A stretch of 64,000 nt of DNA from Buttiauxella massiliensis (GCF_902500225.1 NZ_LR722655.1:1-64000), one strand, 5' to 3'; positions 12,423 to 23,078 are shown, numbered from the stretch's first letter. Made by a program: numbers and translations. The notes: a model not told the origin generated them from the letters alone.

Positions 12423-14777
12423 ATGAATCCTGAGCGTTCTGAACGCATTGAAATCCCCGTATTGCCATTGCGCGATGTGGTGGTTTATCCGCACATGGTA
12501 ATTCCACTGTTTGTCGGGCGAGAAAAATCCATTCGTTGCCTGGAAGCGGCCATGGATCATGATAAAAAAATCATGCTGGTGGCGCAGAAAGAAGCCTCGA
12601 CAGATGAGCCAGGTGTCAATGACCTGTTCTCAGTGGGAACCGTCGCATCCATTTTGCAAATGCTGAAACTGCCAGACGGCACGGTAAAAGTGCTGGTTGA
12701 GGGTTTACAGCGTGCGCGTATCACCACGCTTTCTGACAACGGTGACCATTTCTCAGCGCAGGCTGAGTACCTGAATTCGCCAGCTATCGAAGAGCGCGAA
12801 CAGGAAGTGCTGGTGCGCACCGCAATTGGTCAGTTTGAAGGCTATATCAAACTGAACAAAAAAATCCCGCCAGAAGTGCTGACATCGCTGAACAGCATTG
12901 ACGATCCTGCTCGTCTGGCTGACACCATTGCTGCACATATGCCGTTGAAACTGACTGATAAACAGTCAGTTCTTGAGATGTCCGATATTAACGAACGTCT
13001 TGAATATCTGATGGCCATGATGGAGTCAGAAATCGATCTGCTGCAGGTTGAGAAACGTATTCGCAACCGCGTTAAAAAGCAGATGGAAAAGAGCCAGCGT
13101 GAGTACTATCTGAACGAGCAAATGAAAGCCATTCAGAAAGAACTCGGCGAAATGGACGACACGCCAGATGAAAACGAAGCGCTAAAACGCAAAATCGATG
13201 CGGCTAAAATGCCGAAAGAAGCGCGTGAAAAAACCGAAGCGGAACTGCAAAAACTGAAAATGATGTCGCCAATGTCTGCGGAAGCAACAGTGGTTCGTGG
13301 CTACATCGATTGGATGGTGCAGGTGCCGTGGAATGCGCGCAGCAAAGTGAAAAAAGATCTGCGTCAGGCGCAGGAAGTTCTCGATACCGATCATTACGGC
13401 CTTGAGCGCGTGAAAGATCGTATCCTGGAATACCTCGCAGTCCAGAGTCGCGTTAACAAGCTCAAAGGGCCAATCCTGTGCCTGGTTGGGCCTCCTGGTG
13501 TAGGTAAAACCTCTCTGGGTCAGTCCATCGCACGTGCGACCGGACGTAAATACGTGCGCATGGCTTTGGGCGGCGTGCGTGATGAAGCGGAAATTCGCGG
13601 ACACCGTCGTACTTATATCGGTTCTATGCCAGGCAAACTGATTCAGAAAATGGCGAAAGTGGGCGTTAAAAACCCATTATTCCTGTTGGATGAAATCGAC
13701 AAAATGTCTTCAGACATGCGTGGCGATCCTGCATCTGCTCTTCTGGAAGTCCTTGATCCAGAACAGAACGTGGCGTTCAACGACCACTATCTGGAAGTGG
13801 ATTACGACCTGAGCGACGTGATGTTTGTTGCTACGTCTAACTCCATGAACATTCCGGCACCGCTGCTGGACCGTATGGAAGTGATTCGTCTTTCCGGTTA
13901 CACCGAAGATGAGAAGCTGAACATTGCCAAACAGCATCTGTTGACCAAGCAGATTGAACGCAATGCGCTGAAGAAAGGTGAGATCACGGTTGAGGATAGT
14001 GCTATAAGCGGCATTATTCGTTACTACACTCGTGAAGCGGGCGTGCGTAGTCTGGAGCGTGAAATCTCCAAACTGTGCCGTAAAGCGGTTAAACAGCTGC
14101 TGCTGGATAAATCGCTCAAGCACATCACCATTAATGGCGATAATTTGAAAGATTTCCTCGGTGTGCAGCGCTTTGACTATGGCCGTGCAGACAGCGAAAA
14201 CCGTGTGGGCCAGGTAACTGGTCTTGCGTGGACCGAAGTGGGTGGCGATCTGCTGACTATCGAAACCGCATGTGTGCCGGGCAAAGGCAAGCTGACTTAC
14301 ACCGGTTCGCTGGGTGAAGTTATGCAAGAGTCTATCCAGGCTGCACTGACCGTGGTGCGTGCGCGTGCAGAGAAATTAGGCATCAATGCTGATTTCTATG
14401 AAAAACGTGATATCCACGTTCACGTGCCAGAAGGTGCGACGCCGAAAGATGGCCCAAGTGCGGGTATTGCGATGTGTACTGCGCTGGTATCTTGCCTGAC
14501 AGGGAACCCTGTTCGTGCAGATGTGGCTATGACCGGTGAAATAACGTTGCGTGGTCAGGTTCTGCCAATCGGTGGTTTGAAAGAAAAACTGCTGGCGGCA
14601 CACCGTGGCGGTATCAAAACGGTTCTGATTCCGGATGAAAATAAACGCGATCTGGAAGAGATTCCTGACAACGTTCTCGCCGACCTGGATATTCATCCGG
14701 TGAAGCGCATTGAGGAAGTTCTGACCCTTGCATTACAGAACGAACCTTACGGAATGCAGGTTGTGACCGCAAAATAG
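12423..14777 (+). CDS. lon: ATP-dependent Lon protease
   Basis: Lon is a homo-oligomeric AAA+ serine protease that clears misfolded proteins and regulators such as SulA and RcsA. The product is 784 residues, equal to E. coli Lon. It has the N-terminal LON substrate-binding domain ([19 protein letters not shown] onward), a long coiled-coil linker (about residues 200-280), Walker A GPPGVGKT near 356, and Walker B in [10 protein letters not shown]. The C-terminal protease domain has catalytic Ser679 in the [11 protein letters not shown] motif and Lys722 in [17 protein letters not shown] precedes the ATG. Confidence 0.98.
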   Translation: MNPERSERIEIPVLPLRDVVVYPHMVIPLFVGREKSIRCLEAAMDHDKKIMLVAQKEASTDEPGVNDLFSVGTVASILQMLKLPDGTVKVLVEGLQRARITTLSDNGDHFSAQAEYLNSPAIEEREQEVLVRTAIGQFEGYIKLNKKIPPEVLTSLNSIDDPARLADTIAAHMPLKLTDKQSVLEMSDINERLEYLMAMMESEIDLLQVEKRIRNRVKKQMEKSQREYYLNEQMKAIQKELGEMDDTPDENEALKRKIDAAKMPKEAREKTEAELQKLKMMSPMSAEATVVRGYIDWMVQVPWNARSKVKKDLRQAQEVLDTDHYGLERVKDRILEYLAVQSRVNKLKGPILCLVGPPGVGKTSLGQSIARATGRKYVRMALGGVRDEAEIRGHRRTYIGSMPGKLIQKMAKVGVKNPLFLLDEIDKMSSDMRGDPASALLEVLDPEQNVAFNDHYLEVDYDLSDVMFVATSNSMNIPAPLLDRMEVIRLSGYTEDEKLNIAKQHLLTKQIERNALKKGEITVEDSAISGIIRYYTREAGVRSLEREISKLCRKAVKQLLLDKSLKHITINGDNLKDFLGVQRFDYGRADSENRVGQVTGLAWTEVGGDLLTIETACVPGKGKLTYTGSLGEVMQESIQAALTVVRARAEKLGINADFYEKRDIHVHVPEGATPKDGPSAGIAMCTALVSCLTGNPVRADVAMTGEITLRGQVLPIGGLKEKLLAAHRGGIKTVLIPDENKRDLEEIPDNVLADLDIHPVKRIEEVLTLALQNEPYGMQVVTAK

Positions 14778-14809
14778 TGACCTGACGCATATTCGGTTAA
14801 TAAAATCAG

Positions 14810-14846
14810 AGCTGGCTGGTGAATTGTCACTTGCCAGCTTTTTTTT
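14810..14846 (+). terminator. Terminator of lon
   Basis: AGCTGGC pairs with GCCAGCT across an inner partly paired loop and is followed by a run of eight T. Confidence 0.85.
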
Positions 14847-14987
14847 GTATCGCTACTTTAGATCGCTGGCGATGCATGCCATTAACAACGGGTGTTGTAA
14901 GGGCATGACAGGCCTGATATAACTGCTGCGCGGTCGCACTTTGAAGGATACTGGTGCGATATAAATTATAAAGAGAGGAAGAGAAGA

Positions 14988-15260
14988 GTGAATAAATCTC
15001 AACTGATAGACAAAATTGCCGCCGATGCTGATATTTCTAAAGCTGCGGCTGGACGTGCATTAGATGCTGTGATTGCTGCTGTTACCGACTCTCTGAAATC
15101 TGGGGAAGAAGTTGCATTGGTTGGCTTTGGCACCTTTGCTGTTAAAGACCGTGCTGCCCGTACAGGCCGTAACCCTCAGACAGGCAAAGAAATCACTATT
15201 GCTGCTGCAAAAGTACCAGGTTTCCGTGCTGGTAAAGCGTTGAAAGAAGCAGTTAACTGA
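14988..15260 (+). CDS. hupB: DNA-binding protein HU-beta
   Basis: HU-beta is a nucleoid protein that pairs with HU-alpha to bend and compact DNA. The 90-residue product matches E. coli, with the dimer core LVGFGTFAV and the DNA-binding arm signature [13 protein letters not shown] with its intercalating proline. The start codon is GTG, eight bases after a GAGAGGAAGAG ribosome binding site. It follows lon, with 210 bp and a terminator between them. Confidence 0.97.
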   Translation: MNKSQLIDKIAADADISKAAAGRALDAVIAAVTDSLKSGEEVALVGFGTFAVKDRAARTGRNPQTGKEITIAAAKVPGFRAGKALKEAVN

Positions 15261-15274
15261 TTTATCGCTAGCTA

Positions 15275-15400
15275 ATATCCGTTAGCATTCGAGTTGCAGG
15301 TAGGCGGCCAGAGAGCTTATCCCGATGAGCTTACTTCAGTAAGTGATTTGGGTAAGTGAGTACAGCCAACGCCCCAGCAGCTTGAAGAATGATGGGTATA
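15275..15400. repeat. Dispersed imperfect palindromic repeat, full-length copy
   Basis: The element opens with TATCCGTTAGCATTCGAGTT and closes with CAGCTTGAAGAATGATGGGT plus ATA. The closing end is an imperfect inverted copy of the opening end. Internal segments are also paired, for example CTTACTTCAGTAAG near 15330. A shorter copy with the same two ends lies at 63325-63384. The structure fits the palindromic intergenic repeats common in enterobacteria; I have not tied it to a named family. Confidence 0.75.
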
Positions 15401-15428
15401 CAGGGCAAGGCTAGTAAAGTTAGGTCAG

Positions 15429-15456
15429 GGCGCATCGTTAGATGTGCCTTTTTTTA
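15429..15456 (+). terminator. Terminator of hupB
   Basis: GGCGCATC and GATGTGCC pair (one G:U) around GTTA and are followed by TTTTTTTAT. It lies beyond the palindromic repeat, so a hupB transcript would include that repeat. Confidence 0.75.
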
Positions 15457-15617
15457 TGCCTGATGGCTAATTTTGCGCATGTTTGATGATTTGAACCCGT
15501 TTTCTTGTCACAATACCCGCTTGCACGCAGCGGCACAGCAGTACGCATATTCAGGGATGCCCATTTAGCGACTGCGCTGGGTTTACCATTCACACTACAG
15601 TGGAGTGTTGTTACACC

Positions 15618-17489
15618 ATGATGGACAATTTACGTACGGCGGCAAACAGCCTCGTAATCAAGATAATTTTCGGGATCATTATCGTGTCATTCATTTTGAC
15701 TGGCGTGAGTGGCTACCTGATTGGCGGTAGTGCCAACTACGCCGCAAAAGTGAATGGCCAGGAAATCAGCCGTGGTCAGTTTGAAAATGCTGTTGCCAGT
15801 GAGCGTAATCGCCAGCAGCAACAGCTTGGCGAACAGTTCTCTGTGCTAGCCGGCAATGAAGGCTACATGAAGCAGATGCGGCAACAGGTGCTGTCGCGCA
15901 TGATTGATGAAGCGTTAATGGACCAATACGCCAAACATCTTGGTCTTGGCATAAGCGACGAACAAATCAAACAAGCCATTTTTAAAGAACCCGCATTCCA
16001 GAACAACGGCAAATTCGATAACGCGCGTTATACCGCGATTATCGGCAACATGGGTATGACTGCGGATCAATACGCTCAGGCACTGCGTAATCAACTTACC
16101 ACTCAGCAACTGATTAATGCCGTTGTAGGTACTGATTTCATGCTGGCGGGTGAAACTGACGAACTGGCAGCCCTGGTGTCGCAGCAACGTGTGGTTCGTG
16201 AAGCCACAATTGATGTAAACGCACTGGCTGCGAAGCAGGAAGTTTCCGAGCAGGAAATCAACTCCAGCTATGAGCAGAACAAAAACAACTACATTGCCCC
16301 TGAGCAGTTCAAAGTAAGCTACATCATGCTTGATGCGGCTTCTCAGAATGTTGAAATAGCCGATACAGATATTCAGGCTTATTACGACCAGCATCAGGAC
16401 GAGTTCACTCAGCCTCAACGTAACCGTTACAGCGTGATTCAGACTAAAACTGAAGCCGAAGCTAAAGCGATTCTTGATGAACTGAGCAAAGGCGGTGATT
16501 TTGCTGCTCTGGCAAAAGAAAAATCAGCTGACATTATTTCCGCCCGTAACGGTGGTGACATGGGTTGGCTTGAACCAGGCACTACACCTGATGAGCTGAA
16601 AAATGCCGGTCTGAAAGACAAAGGCCAGCTTTCTGGTGTGATCAAATCTTCTGTTGGCTTCCTGGTTGTTCGTCTTGATGACATTCAGCCTGCGCAAACT
16701 AAACCATTGGCAGAAGTAAAAGACGCCATTGCTACGAAAGTGAAGCAAGAGAAAGCAGTTGATGCTTACTACGCGTTGCAGCAGAAAGTTAGCGATGCGG
16801 CGAGCAATGACAACGAATCTCTGGCAAGTGCTGAGAAAGTCGCTGGTGTTAAAGCTGTCGAGACCGGTTGGTTTGGCCACGACAACTTACCTGCTGAGCT
16901 GAACTTCAAACCTGTTTCAGATGCTATTTTCAATGGTGGTCTGGTCGGTGCGAACGGCGCTCCGGGTATGAACTCCGACATCATTACAGTAGATGGTGAT
17001 CGTGCGTTTGTGATTCGTATCGCTGAGCACAAAGCTGAAGCTATCAAACCGTTAGCTGAAGTTCGCGAGCAAGTTATCGCACAGGTTAAACATCAGAAAG
17101 CTGAGCAACAAGCTAAGCTGGATGCTGACAAGCTGCTGAATGCGTTGAAGTTGGGTAAAGGTGATGAAGCTATGAAAGCCGCAGGCTTGAGCTTCGGTGA
17201 AGCGAAAACGCTGACCCGTACTGGTCAGGACCCAATCAGCCAGGCTGCCTTTAATCTGCCATTACCAGCAAAAGATAAGCCAGCCTACGGCGTGGCAAAT
17301 GACATGCGGGGTAATGTGGTTCTGTTAGCTCTGGATGAAGTTAAACCTGGTGACATGCCGGCAGAACAGAAAAAAGCGATGGTTCAGGGTATCACCCAGA
17401 ACAACGCCCAGATCACTTTCGAAGCGCTGATGACCAACTTGCGCAAAGAAGCAAAAATTAAGATGGGTGACAGCATCGAACAGCAGTAA
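15618..17489 (+). CDS. ppiD: Periplasmic folding chaperone PpiD (SurA/parvulin-type)
   Basis: PpiD is anchored in the inner membrane next to the SecYEG translocon and assists folding of proteins emerging into the periplasm. The 623-residue product equals E. coli in length. One N-terminal membrane anchor (about residues 16-34, IIFGIIIVSFILTGVSG) is followed by a SurA_N-like region and a parvulin domain around residues 265-355 with the signature GGDMGWLEPG. The C-terminal region is rich in Ala and Lys. The start is the ATG at 15618 (MMDNLRTAAN), not an upstream in-frame ATG that extends it by six codons. Confidence 0.96.
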   Translation: MMDNLRTAANSLVIKIIFGIIIVSFILTGVSGYLIGGSANYAAKVNGQEISRGQFENAVASERNRQQQQLGEQFSVLAGNEGYMKQMRQQVLSRMIDEALMDQYAKHLGLGISDEQIKQAIFKEPAFQNNGKFDNARYTAIIGNMGMTADQYAQALRNQLTTQQLINAVVGTDFMLAGETDELAALVSQQRVVREATIDVNALAAKQEVSEQEINSSYEQNKNNYIAPEQFKVSYIMLDAASQNVEIADTDIQAYYDQHQDEFTQPQRNRYSVIQTKTEAEAKAILDELSKGGDFAALAKEKSADIISARNGGDMGWLEPGTTPDELKNAGLKDKGQLSGVIKSSVGFLVVRLDDIQPAQTKPLAEVKDAIATKVKQEKAVDAYYALQQKVSDAASNDNESLASAEKVAGVKAVETGWFGHDNLPAELNFKPVSDAIFNGGLVGANGAPGMNSDIITVDGDRAFVIRIAEHKAEAIKPLAEVREQVIAQVKHQKAEQQAKLDADKLLNALKLGKGDEAMKAAGLSFGEAKTLTRTGQDPISQAAFNLPLPAKDKPAYGVANDMRGNVVLLALDEVKPGDMPAEQKKAMVQGITQNNAQITFEALMTNLRKEAKIKMGDSIEQQ

Positions 17490-17536
17490 TTAACCTCGAG
17501 GTTTCTCGCAGTTAACTGCAATGCTCTGCAACATTC

Positions 17537-17559
17537 AAAGGCCGCTTTCGCGGCCTTTT
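17537..17559 (+). terminator. Terminator of ppiD
   Basis: AAAGGCCGC and GCGGCCTTTT form a perfect stem around TTTC. Confidence 0.8.
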
Positions 17560-17640
17560 CCACATTTGAAGATTGCCATTTGTAGCTGTTTTTTTTCCTC
17601 GGTAAGTTGGCTTCGCTGTCAACACACAAGGAGGAACAGC

Positions 17641-18024
17641 ATGAAAACAGGAATCAAAAGTGGAATACAAGCAGTGTGCATTGCCGTGGCATTTATTGGT
17701 ACAAGCATCTGCACTCAGGCTTTGGCTGCCCCAGTCGCTGTCAAAAATGATACGGCTCAAGCTCAACAGCGCAGCGATAAAACCCCTGCAACCCCCGTTG
17801 TAACCGCTAAATCGAGTGATGCTGATGATGGCGTGGTAAGTATTAACACGGCGAGCGCAGAAGCTCTGGCACAAGCAATGAATGGTGTCGGCCTGAAAAA
17901 AGCGCAGTCGATAGTCAGTTACCGGGAAGAGTACGGCCCATTCAAGGCACTTGAACAGCTGCAAGAGGTACCAGGGATTGGCAGTGCATTGGTAGAACGT
18001 AATCTGTCTCACATTAAGCTTTAA
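17641..18024 (+). CDS. ybaV: ComEA-family helix-hairpin-helix protein YbaV
   Basis: YbaV is a small exported protein with a ComEA-type DNA-binding fold; its role in E. coli is unclear. The 127-residue product has a signal peptide ending near ALAA (residue 30), a low-complexity linker, then helix-hairpin-helix repeats from about residue 60. The repeats begin VVSINTASAEALAQAMNGVG and include VPGIGSALVERN. The start at 17641 follows AAGGAGGAACAGC, a strong ribosome binding site. The longer upstream frame covers the ppiD terminator and was rejected. Confidence 0.93.
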   Translation: MKTGIKSGIQAVCIAVAFIGTSICTQALAAPVAVKNDTAQAQQRSDKTPATPVVTAKSSDADDGVVSINTASAEALAQAMNGVGLKKAQSIVSYREEYGPFKALEQLQEVPGIGSALVERNLSHIKL

Positions 18025-18148
18025 CGCTTAGTGCTCCTTGCTCGCGCAGCCGGGAAAGTTTGCTATGCTAAATCACAGGTCATACCAGTTTGGTGTGGCC
18101 TGTTACTTCACCTGAATATTAAAACTACAGTGAAAGGGTTTTAGCGCT

Positions 18149-18547
18149 ATGCAAACACAAATCAAAGTTCGGGGTTACCATCTTGATTTCTATCAGCATG
18201 TTAACAATGCCCGCTACCTTGAGTTTCTCGAAGAGGCCCGATGGGAAGGGCTGGAAAATGCGGCAGGATTCCAATGGATGACGGAGCACAACATCGCGTT
18301 CATCGTGGTGAATATCAACATCAATTATCGTCGTCCGGCGGTGCTTGGTGATTTGCTACGCATTGAAAGTTCGTTACAACAACTTAATGGTAAAAGCGGT
18401 GTTTTGAGCCAGGTGGTTAAACTTGAACCGGAAGGTGAGATTGTCGCAGATGCGTTACTGACTTTCGTTTGTATCGATTTGAAAACTCAGAAGTCGGTTC
18501 CATTGGAAGGGGAACTGCGCGAGAAGTTAGTTCAAATGATGGAGTAA
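18149..18547 (+). CDS. fadM: Long-chain acyl-CoA thioesterase FadM (YbaW)
   Basis: FadM hydrolyses long-chain acyl-CoA, notably intermediates of oleate beta-oxidation. The 132-residue single hotdog-fold protein matches E. coli length. The family catalytic region is in the N-terminal FYQHVNNARYLEFLEEARW, with the conserved Asn and Glu. It stands alone on the plus strand and converges on queC. Confidence 0.95.
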   Translation: MQTQIKVRGYHLDFYQHVNNARYLEFLEEARWEGLENAAGFQWMTEHNIAFIVVNININYRRPAVLGDLLRIESSLQQLNGKSGVLSQVVKLEPEGEIVADALLTFVCIDLKTQKSVPLEGELREKLVQMME

Positions 18548-18561
18548 TCAAGTCGATAAAG

Positions 18562-18588
18562 GGGCGTGGCAATTAGCGGACCACGCCC
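18562..18588. terminator. Hairpin between convergent fadM and queC
   Basis: GGGCGTGG and CCACGCCC form a perfect 8-bp stem across an 11-base loop. The T-tract is poor on both strands, so its efficiency is uncertain; the location suits a shared bidirectional terminator. Confidence 0.5.
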
Positions 18589-18596
18589 ACTAATAT

Positions 18597-19292
18597 TTAT
18601 TTCAGGCCAGTTTTCTTTTTCATTGCTGCCATTACCCCGGGGTTATCCGCCAGGAAATGGTTAAGCCCGTTAGAGCGCAGGTTGCAGGCGGCACATTCTC
18701 CACAGCCATCGCCTCTAATACCGTTATAGCAGGTCAGCGTTTCGCTACGCACCAGATCCAGTTGCTGCCAGTAATCCGCCAACGCCCATGTTTCTGCTTT
18801 ATCGAGCCACATCAGTGGTGTTTCGAAGCGAATATCGCGAGCCATACCAAGACTTACGGCATGATTCAGAGCTTTTACGAATTCATCACGACAATCCGGG
18901 TAACCGGAGAAATCCGTTTCACAAACACCGGTGATAACCGCTTCGGCCTCAACCTGATAAGCGTAAATCGCCGTCAGCGTCAGGAACAGAATATTGCGTC
19001 CTGGAACAAAAGTGCTTGGGATACCTTTTTCTTCGGGATCGTATCCGGGTACCGGAATGCTATCGCGCGTCAGGCTGCTGACAGCCAGTTCATTCAATAA
19101 CGTTACATCCAGCACTTTATGCGCACGCGCACCCAGTTTCAGCGCCAGTTCACGAGCAACGTCAATCTCAGCACGGTGGCGCTGGCCATAATCAAATGTC
19201 ACACAGTGGACTTCATCATACTGCTGTAATGCCTGAATCAGGCAGGTTGTGGAATCCTGGCCACCACTAAAGACGACAACTGCACGTTTCAT
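18597..19292 (-). CDS. queC: 7-cyano-7-deazaguanine (preQ0) synthase
   Basis: QueC converts 7-carboxy-7-deazaguanine to preQ0 using ATP and ammonia, a step toward queuosine in tRNA. The 231-residue product has the N-terminal PP-loop SGGQDSTT (residues 9-16). Near the C-terminus is a four-cysteine zinc site, [19 protein letters not shown]. Length equals E. coli. The gene is transcribed away from ybaE on the same strand, 64 bp downstream. Confidence 0.97.
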   Translation of the reverse strand: MKRAVVVFSGGQDSTTCLIQALQQYDEVHCVTFDYGQRHRAEIDVARELALKLGARAHKVLDVTLLNELAVSSLTRDSIPVPGYDPEEKGIPSTFVPGRNILFLTLTAIYAYQVEAEAVITGVCETDFSGYPDCRDEFVKALNHAVSLGMARDIRFETPLMWLDKAETWALADYWQQLDLVRSETLTCYNGIRGDGCGECAACNLRSNGLNHFLADNPGVMAAMKKKTGLK

Positions 19293-19356
19293 GAGTAATC
19301 CTGTTAAACAGCTAAAAACCTATGGTAACTCGTGGGCAGATAGCTGCCCAGCTTCT

Positions 19357-21060
19357 TCACGCCATCGTCGGTGGCGGTATCCACGCCTGGGTAAAATCGA
19401 ACCAGCCCCAGGCGTTGAGCTCAATGCCGTTGACACCCGGCGGCGCGCTGATTTGGTAGCGGTAATTAAACAGCGGTGAGACTATCGCATCGCGCATTAG
19501 TGCGCTGAATACCTCCTGCAAACCGGTGCTGCGCGCGTGTTCATCCGGGTGGATTTGTACGCGGTCGAGCGTTGCCTGCAAATGGGTGTATTGGCTTTCA
19601 GTAAGCACCGCAGGCCACAGCACATCGCTGCGTAACCACTGCTCCAGCGTGTAGACAGGTGCTTCGCCAATCAGACGGTCGCCCATCATTAAATCGGCCT
19701 CAGCCAACGCCTCACATCCTGCCCAGTTTTTCGCATCATGAAATATCAGTGTGAGCTCGCAACCCAAATCAGCCAGATGTGTTTTAAGCTGCTGCGCCAT
19801 GACGTGCAACTCAACGGGCAAATGATAAATCAACGTTAATTGCGGCGGCAGCGTTATCGATTTGGACAATGGCCATTCGGGGAGTTTCCAGCCAGGGATC
19901 ATCTCGCTGCTTGGGGTGATCAGCGACTCATCGACCGGAAGGCTTTCAATCAACTGCTGCTGCTGAATGATTTGCATCAGGAAGCGTGCCTGCTCTGGTG
20001 TTAAATTGCCGTTTTGTTTTACCGCCAGATAGCAAAACCCAAGACTAATGCTATTGCTGACAGGGCGTAAATGAACCAACTCGTCTTGCTGACCAATGGC
20101 GATTTGCACCGGATGGCGGCAACTGGTGCCCAGTTCGGTGTCGAACAATTGCGGGGTAATCCAGAACTCTACGGCTTTGAGTAGCGGGTGGCTGAGGTGG
20201 TAATACTCAAAACTCTCGATACGCACCAGGTTCTCTTTAAAGCTGTTGATGCGAAATGGCCCACAGCCGATTTGGGTATCTTCAGGATGCGCCAGGCGGC
20301 TGCAATAACTCGCCAGACGATGCGCCAGCCAGTAATCGGGAGTATGCAATACAAAGCGGATGCATTGCGTATGGGCAAGCTCAATGCTCTTCACGCTGAT
20401 GAACAAACGTCGCATCGCAGGGAGCGTCAATAACATCATCAGCCGTTGCTGTAACTGCGTGGTTTCCACCGGTTCGCCATTATGCCAGTGCAGTGTCGAG
20501 CGAATGAAAAAGTACCAACTGAGGCCATCTTCGGAGACTTGCCAGTGGTGAGCAAGATCGGGCTGCGGTGCCGCGCTGTTCGAGGTGAATCGTGTTAGCC
20601 CGGCAAAGACCTGGCCCGCAAGGTGCTGTTCGGCACGACCTGGCAGGAACCCCGGTTGCAACGGTTCTAACGGGCGATAGTAGGGAATACGTAAAGTCGG
20701 CGTATCGTTTTGCCATTGCCCTCCAAGGAATGGTTGCAGCAATTGGCGCAACTGTTCAGGGGCGATTTGCGCCAGTTCCAGCGCATTCTGATGCTGCCCT
20801 TTGTGGAGTACTTGCTCCATCATTCCAGAACGCACGCTTTCTGGCGTCACCAGAAAACTCAAAGTGCCGCGTTTGCCTCGTCCAGACTGCGCATGCCATG
20901 TCAGCCAACCCGCATCTTCAAGTTGATTAAGCAATGTTCGTGCATGGCGCTCACTGCAAAAGCAGCGTGCAGCGAGTTCGGCTACCGTCACTTGCTGCGG
21001 TTCTCCCGCCGAAGGCTGCCATAAGCGTTGAAATTGGTTTAATCGGTTTAACAGTCGCAT
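19357..21060 (-). CDS. ybaE: SgrR-like protein YbaE (HTH plus solute-binding domain)
   Basis: YbaE is an uncharacterised member of the SgrR-type group. It combines an N-terminal winged helix (about residues 1-110, with VAELAARCFCSERHARTLLN) and a domain related to extracellular solute-binding proteins of family 5 (about 160 to the end). It has no signal peptide, so it is probably a cytoplasmic regulator that senses a small molecule. At 567 residues it matches the K-12 protein. It lies between queC and cof as in E. coli. Its ligand is unknown. Confidence 0.9.
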   Translation of the reverse strand: MRLLNRLNQFQRLWQPSAGEPQQVTVAELAARCFCSERHARTLLNQLEDAGWLTWHAQSGRGKRGTLSFLVTPESVRSGMMEQVLHKGQHQNALELAQIAPEQLRQLLQPFLGGQWQNDTPTLRIPYYRPLEPLQPGFLPGRAEQHLAGQVFAGLTRFTSNSAAPQPDLAHHWQVSEDGLSWYFFIRSTLHWHNGEPVETTQLQQRLMMLLTLPAMRRLFISVKSIELAHTQCIRFVLHTPDYWLAHRLASYCSRLAHPEDTQIGCGPFRINSFKENLVRIESFEYYHLSHPLLKAVEFWITPQLFDTELGTSCRHPVQIAIGQQDELVHLRPVSNSISLGFCYLAVKQNGNLTPEQARFLMQIIQQQQLIESLPVDESLITPSSEMIPGWKLPEWPLSKSITLPPQLTLIYHLPVELHVMAQQLKTHLADLGCELTLIFHDAKNWAGCEALAEADLMMGDRLIGEAPVYTLEQWLRSDVLWPAVLTESQYTHLQATLDRVQIHPDEHARSTGLQEVFSALMRDAIVSPLFNYRYQISAPPGVNGIELNAWGWFDFTQAWIPPPTMA

Positions 21061-21163
21061 TGGTGTAAACCCGGAACAATTTTCAGAAAGTATTCACTAT
21101 TAGTTCCGTATATGCCAGGCGATACTGCCTTCAGTGTTTTAGTCGTCACAAATCGGAGTAAAC

Positions 21164-21985
21164 ATGGCTCGTCTGGCTGCATTTGATATGGATGGTACGC
21201 TGTTAATGCCCAATCATCTTTTGGGTGAAGAAACCGTGCGTACCCTTAACCGTCTGCGGGATGAACGCCAGATAACCCTCGCGTTTGCCACGGGCCGCCA
21301 TGTGCTGGAAATGCGCCATGTGTTGAGCAAACTATCCCTTGAAGCATTTTTGATTACTGGCAACGGCACGCGTATTCACTCAACGCAGGGCGATCTTCTG
21401 CATCGCCAGGATCTATCTCCTGAGGCGGCGGAAATGGTTATCCACGGGCAGTGGGATACTCAGGCGAGTCTGCATGTGTTTAATGACACCGGTTGGCTAA
21501 CTCAATATGAAGTCGGCGAAATGCTGAATGCTCACGTTTATAGCGGTTTTAGCCCGAAAATTGTCGACATCAAACGCATCCCGTCCGATGAAGTCACCAA
21601 AATTTGTTTCTGCGCCCCTCACGACGATCTTGTTCGTTTGAAAGTTCAGTTGGATGAGGCTTTGGGCGGGCGAGCATTTTTATGTTTCTCGGCAGTAGAT
21701 TGCCTGGAAGTGTTACCGATTGGCTGTAACAAAGGTTCTGCTCTGAATGTGTTGAGCGAGCACCTTGGTTTAACGATGAAAGATTGCATGGCGTTTGGCG
21801 ACGCGATGAACGACCGCGAAATGCTCTCAAGCGTGGGTCATGGTTTGATCATGGGCAACGCGATGGCGCAACTGAAAGAAGATTTACCGCATTTACCTGT
21901 TATTGGTCACTGTAATAAACAGGCTGTTTCTCATTATTTGACGCATTGGCTGGATACACCAAACCTCACTTATTCCCCCGAATGA
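21164..21985 (+). CDS. cof: HMP-PP phosphatase Cof (HAD superfamily)
   Basis: Cof is a HAD-family phosphatase active on the thiamin intermediate HMP-PP and on several sugar phosphates. The 273-residue product has motif I FDMDGTLL (nucleophile Asp8, Asp10). Motif II is in FATGR, the conserved Lys is in GCNKGSAL, and motif III is [11 protein letters not shown]. Length is that of E. coli Cof. A strong terminator follows, shared with the convergent cysteine desulfhydrase-like gene. Confidence 0.95.
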   Translation: MARLAAFDMDGTLLMPNHLLGEETVRTLNRLRDERQITLAFATGRHVLEMRHVLSKLSLEAFLITGNGTRIHSTQGDLLHRQDLSPEAAEMVIHGQWDTQASLHVFNDTGWLTQYEVGEMLNAHVYSGFSPKIVDIKRIPSDEVTKICFCAPHDDLVRLKVQLDEALGGRAFLCFSAVDCLEVLPIGCNKGSALNVLSEHLGLTMKDCMAFGDAMNDREMLSSVGHGLIMGNAMAQLKEDLPHLPVIGHCNKQAVSHYLTHWLDTPNLTYSPE

Positions 21986-21999
21986 TAAGGCATTAAGCC

Positions 22000-22026
22000 A
22001 GCCGGGCGTTTGCCCGGCTTTTTTTT
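22000..22026. terminator. Terminator between cof and the convergent PLP enzyme gene
   Basis: AGCCGGGC and GCCCGGCT pair perfectly around GTTT. Eight T follow on the plus strand. On the minus strand the T-tract is weak. Confidence 0.85.
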
Positions 22027-22028
22027 CA

Positions 22029-23078
22029 TTATCTTTCCAGCAGCTTTTCGATTTCCGCTCGGGCTGGCAGCACATCACCAATATTCGCTTTCACCCACTC
22101 TGCATTGTAATAGGTTTCCAGATAGCGCTCACCACTGTCGCAAAGCAGCGTCACAATTGAACCCGTGCGGCCTTCTGTGCGCATACGAGCTGCCAACTGC
22201 AGAACGCCCCACATATTGGTGCCAGTTGACGCGCCAACTTTGCGGCCGAGAATCGTTTCCAGCCACTGCATAGTTGCAATGCTTGCGGTATCTGGCACGC
22301 GCATCATTTCGTCAATGACATCCGGGATAAACGACGGTTCGCAGCGTGGACGACCAATCCCTTCAATTTTGCTGCCAATGGCACTGCGCAAACTGCAATC
22401 ACGATTCTGCCAGTAATCCATAAATACCGAGTTTTGCGGATCGACTACGGTCAGTTTTGTTGGGTGGCCCTGGTAGCGCAAGTAACGCCCGATGGTCGCC
22501 GATGTACCGCCAGTGCCCGCGCTCATTACAATATAATCTGGCACTGGGTGAGGCTCATGTTCCATTTGGCGGAAAATACTGTCGGCAATATTGTTGTTAC
22601 CGCGCCAGTCTGTCGCACGTTCGGCGTACGTGAACTGGTCCATATAATGCCCATTCAACTCGCGCTCCAGCATTTCGGAGGCCGCGTAAATTTCGCATGC
22701 GCTCTCTACGAAATGGCAGCGGCCACCGTAAAATTCAATTTGCTCTACTTTACGTTTGGCGGTGCAGGCGGGCATGACGGCAATAAACGGTAAACCTAAC
22801 AAACGGGCAAAATAGGCTTCAGAAACCGCAGTTGAACCGGAAGACGCTTCAATGATCGTCGTACCTTCTTTAATCCAACCGTTACACAAACCATATAGAA
22901 ACAGCGAGCGAGCAAGACGATGCTTCAGGCTGCCCGTCGGGTGCGTACTTTCATCTTTCAGGTAGAGCTGAATACCGGGAAAACCAGGGAGCGCCAGACG
23001 AATCAAATGTGTGTCGGCAGAGCGTTGGTAGTCGGCGTTAATTTCGCTAATCGCGTGGTTTACCCAGGTACTGGTCAT
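22029..23078 (-). CDS. PLP-dependent cysteine desulfhydrase / cysteine synthase-family protein (Cds1-like)
   Basis: This 349-residue protein belongs to the fold-type II PLP family of cysteine synthases. The PLP lysine is Lys52 in [12 protein letters not shown], the substrate loop is [11 protein letters not shown], and a glycine-rich phosphate loop [12 protein letters not shown] lies near residue 190. It is divergent from decR, whose E. coli product activates cysteine detoxification genes. That context suggests a cysteine desulfhydrase (cysteine to pyruvate, sulfide and ammonia), similar to proteins named Cds1, rather than a biosynthetic synthase. K-12 lacks the gene at this position. The reaction direction is inferred from context. 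Confidence 0.8.
   Translation of the reverse strand: MTSTWVNHAISEINADYQRSADTHLIRLALPGFPGIQLYLKDESTHPTGSLKHRLARSLFLYGLCNGWIKEGTTIIEASSGSTAVSEAYFARLLGLPFIAVMPACTAKRKVEQIEFYGGRCHFVESACEIYAASEMLERELNGHYMDQFTYAERATDWRGNNNIADSIFRQMEHEPHPVPDYIVMSAGTGGTSATIGRYLRYQGHPTKLTVVDPQNSVFMDYWQNRDCSLRSAIGSKIEGIGRPRCEPSFIPDVIDEMMRVPDTASIATMQWLETILGRKVGASTGTNMWGVLQLAARMRTEGRTGSIVTLLCDSGERYLETYYNAEWVKANIGDVLPARAEIEKLLER

Larger units (their letters stand above)
15261..15617. other. Intergenic region hupB / ppiD
   Basis: The 357-bp spacer holds a dispersed palindromic repeat (15275-15400), a terminator (15429-15456), and the ppiD promoter region. No gene is seen. Confidence 0.6.

Noticed and set aside
13710-14327. 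205-codon open frame antisense to lon
   Set aside because: It is fully inside the conserved lon frame and has no family resemblance; a shadow frame.
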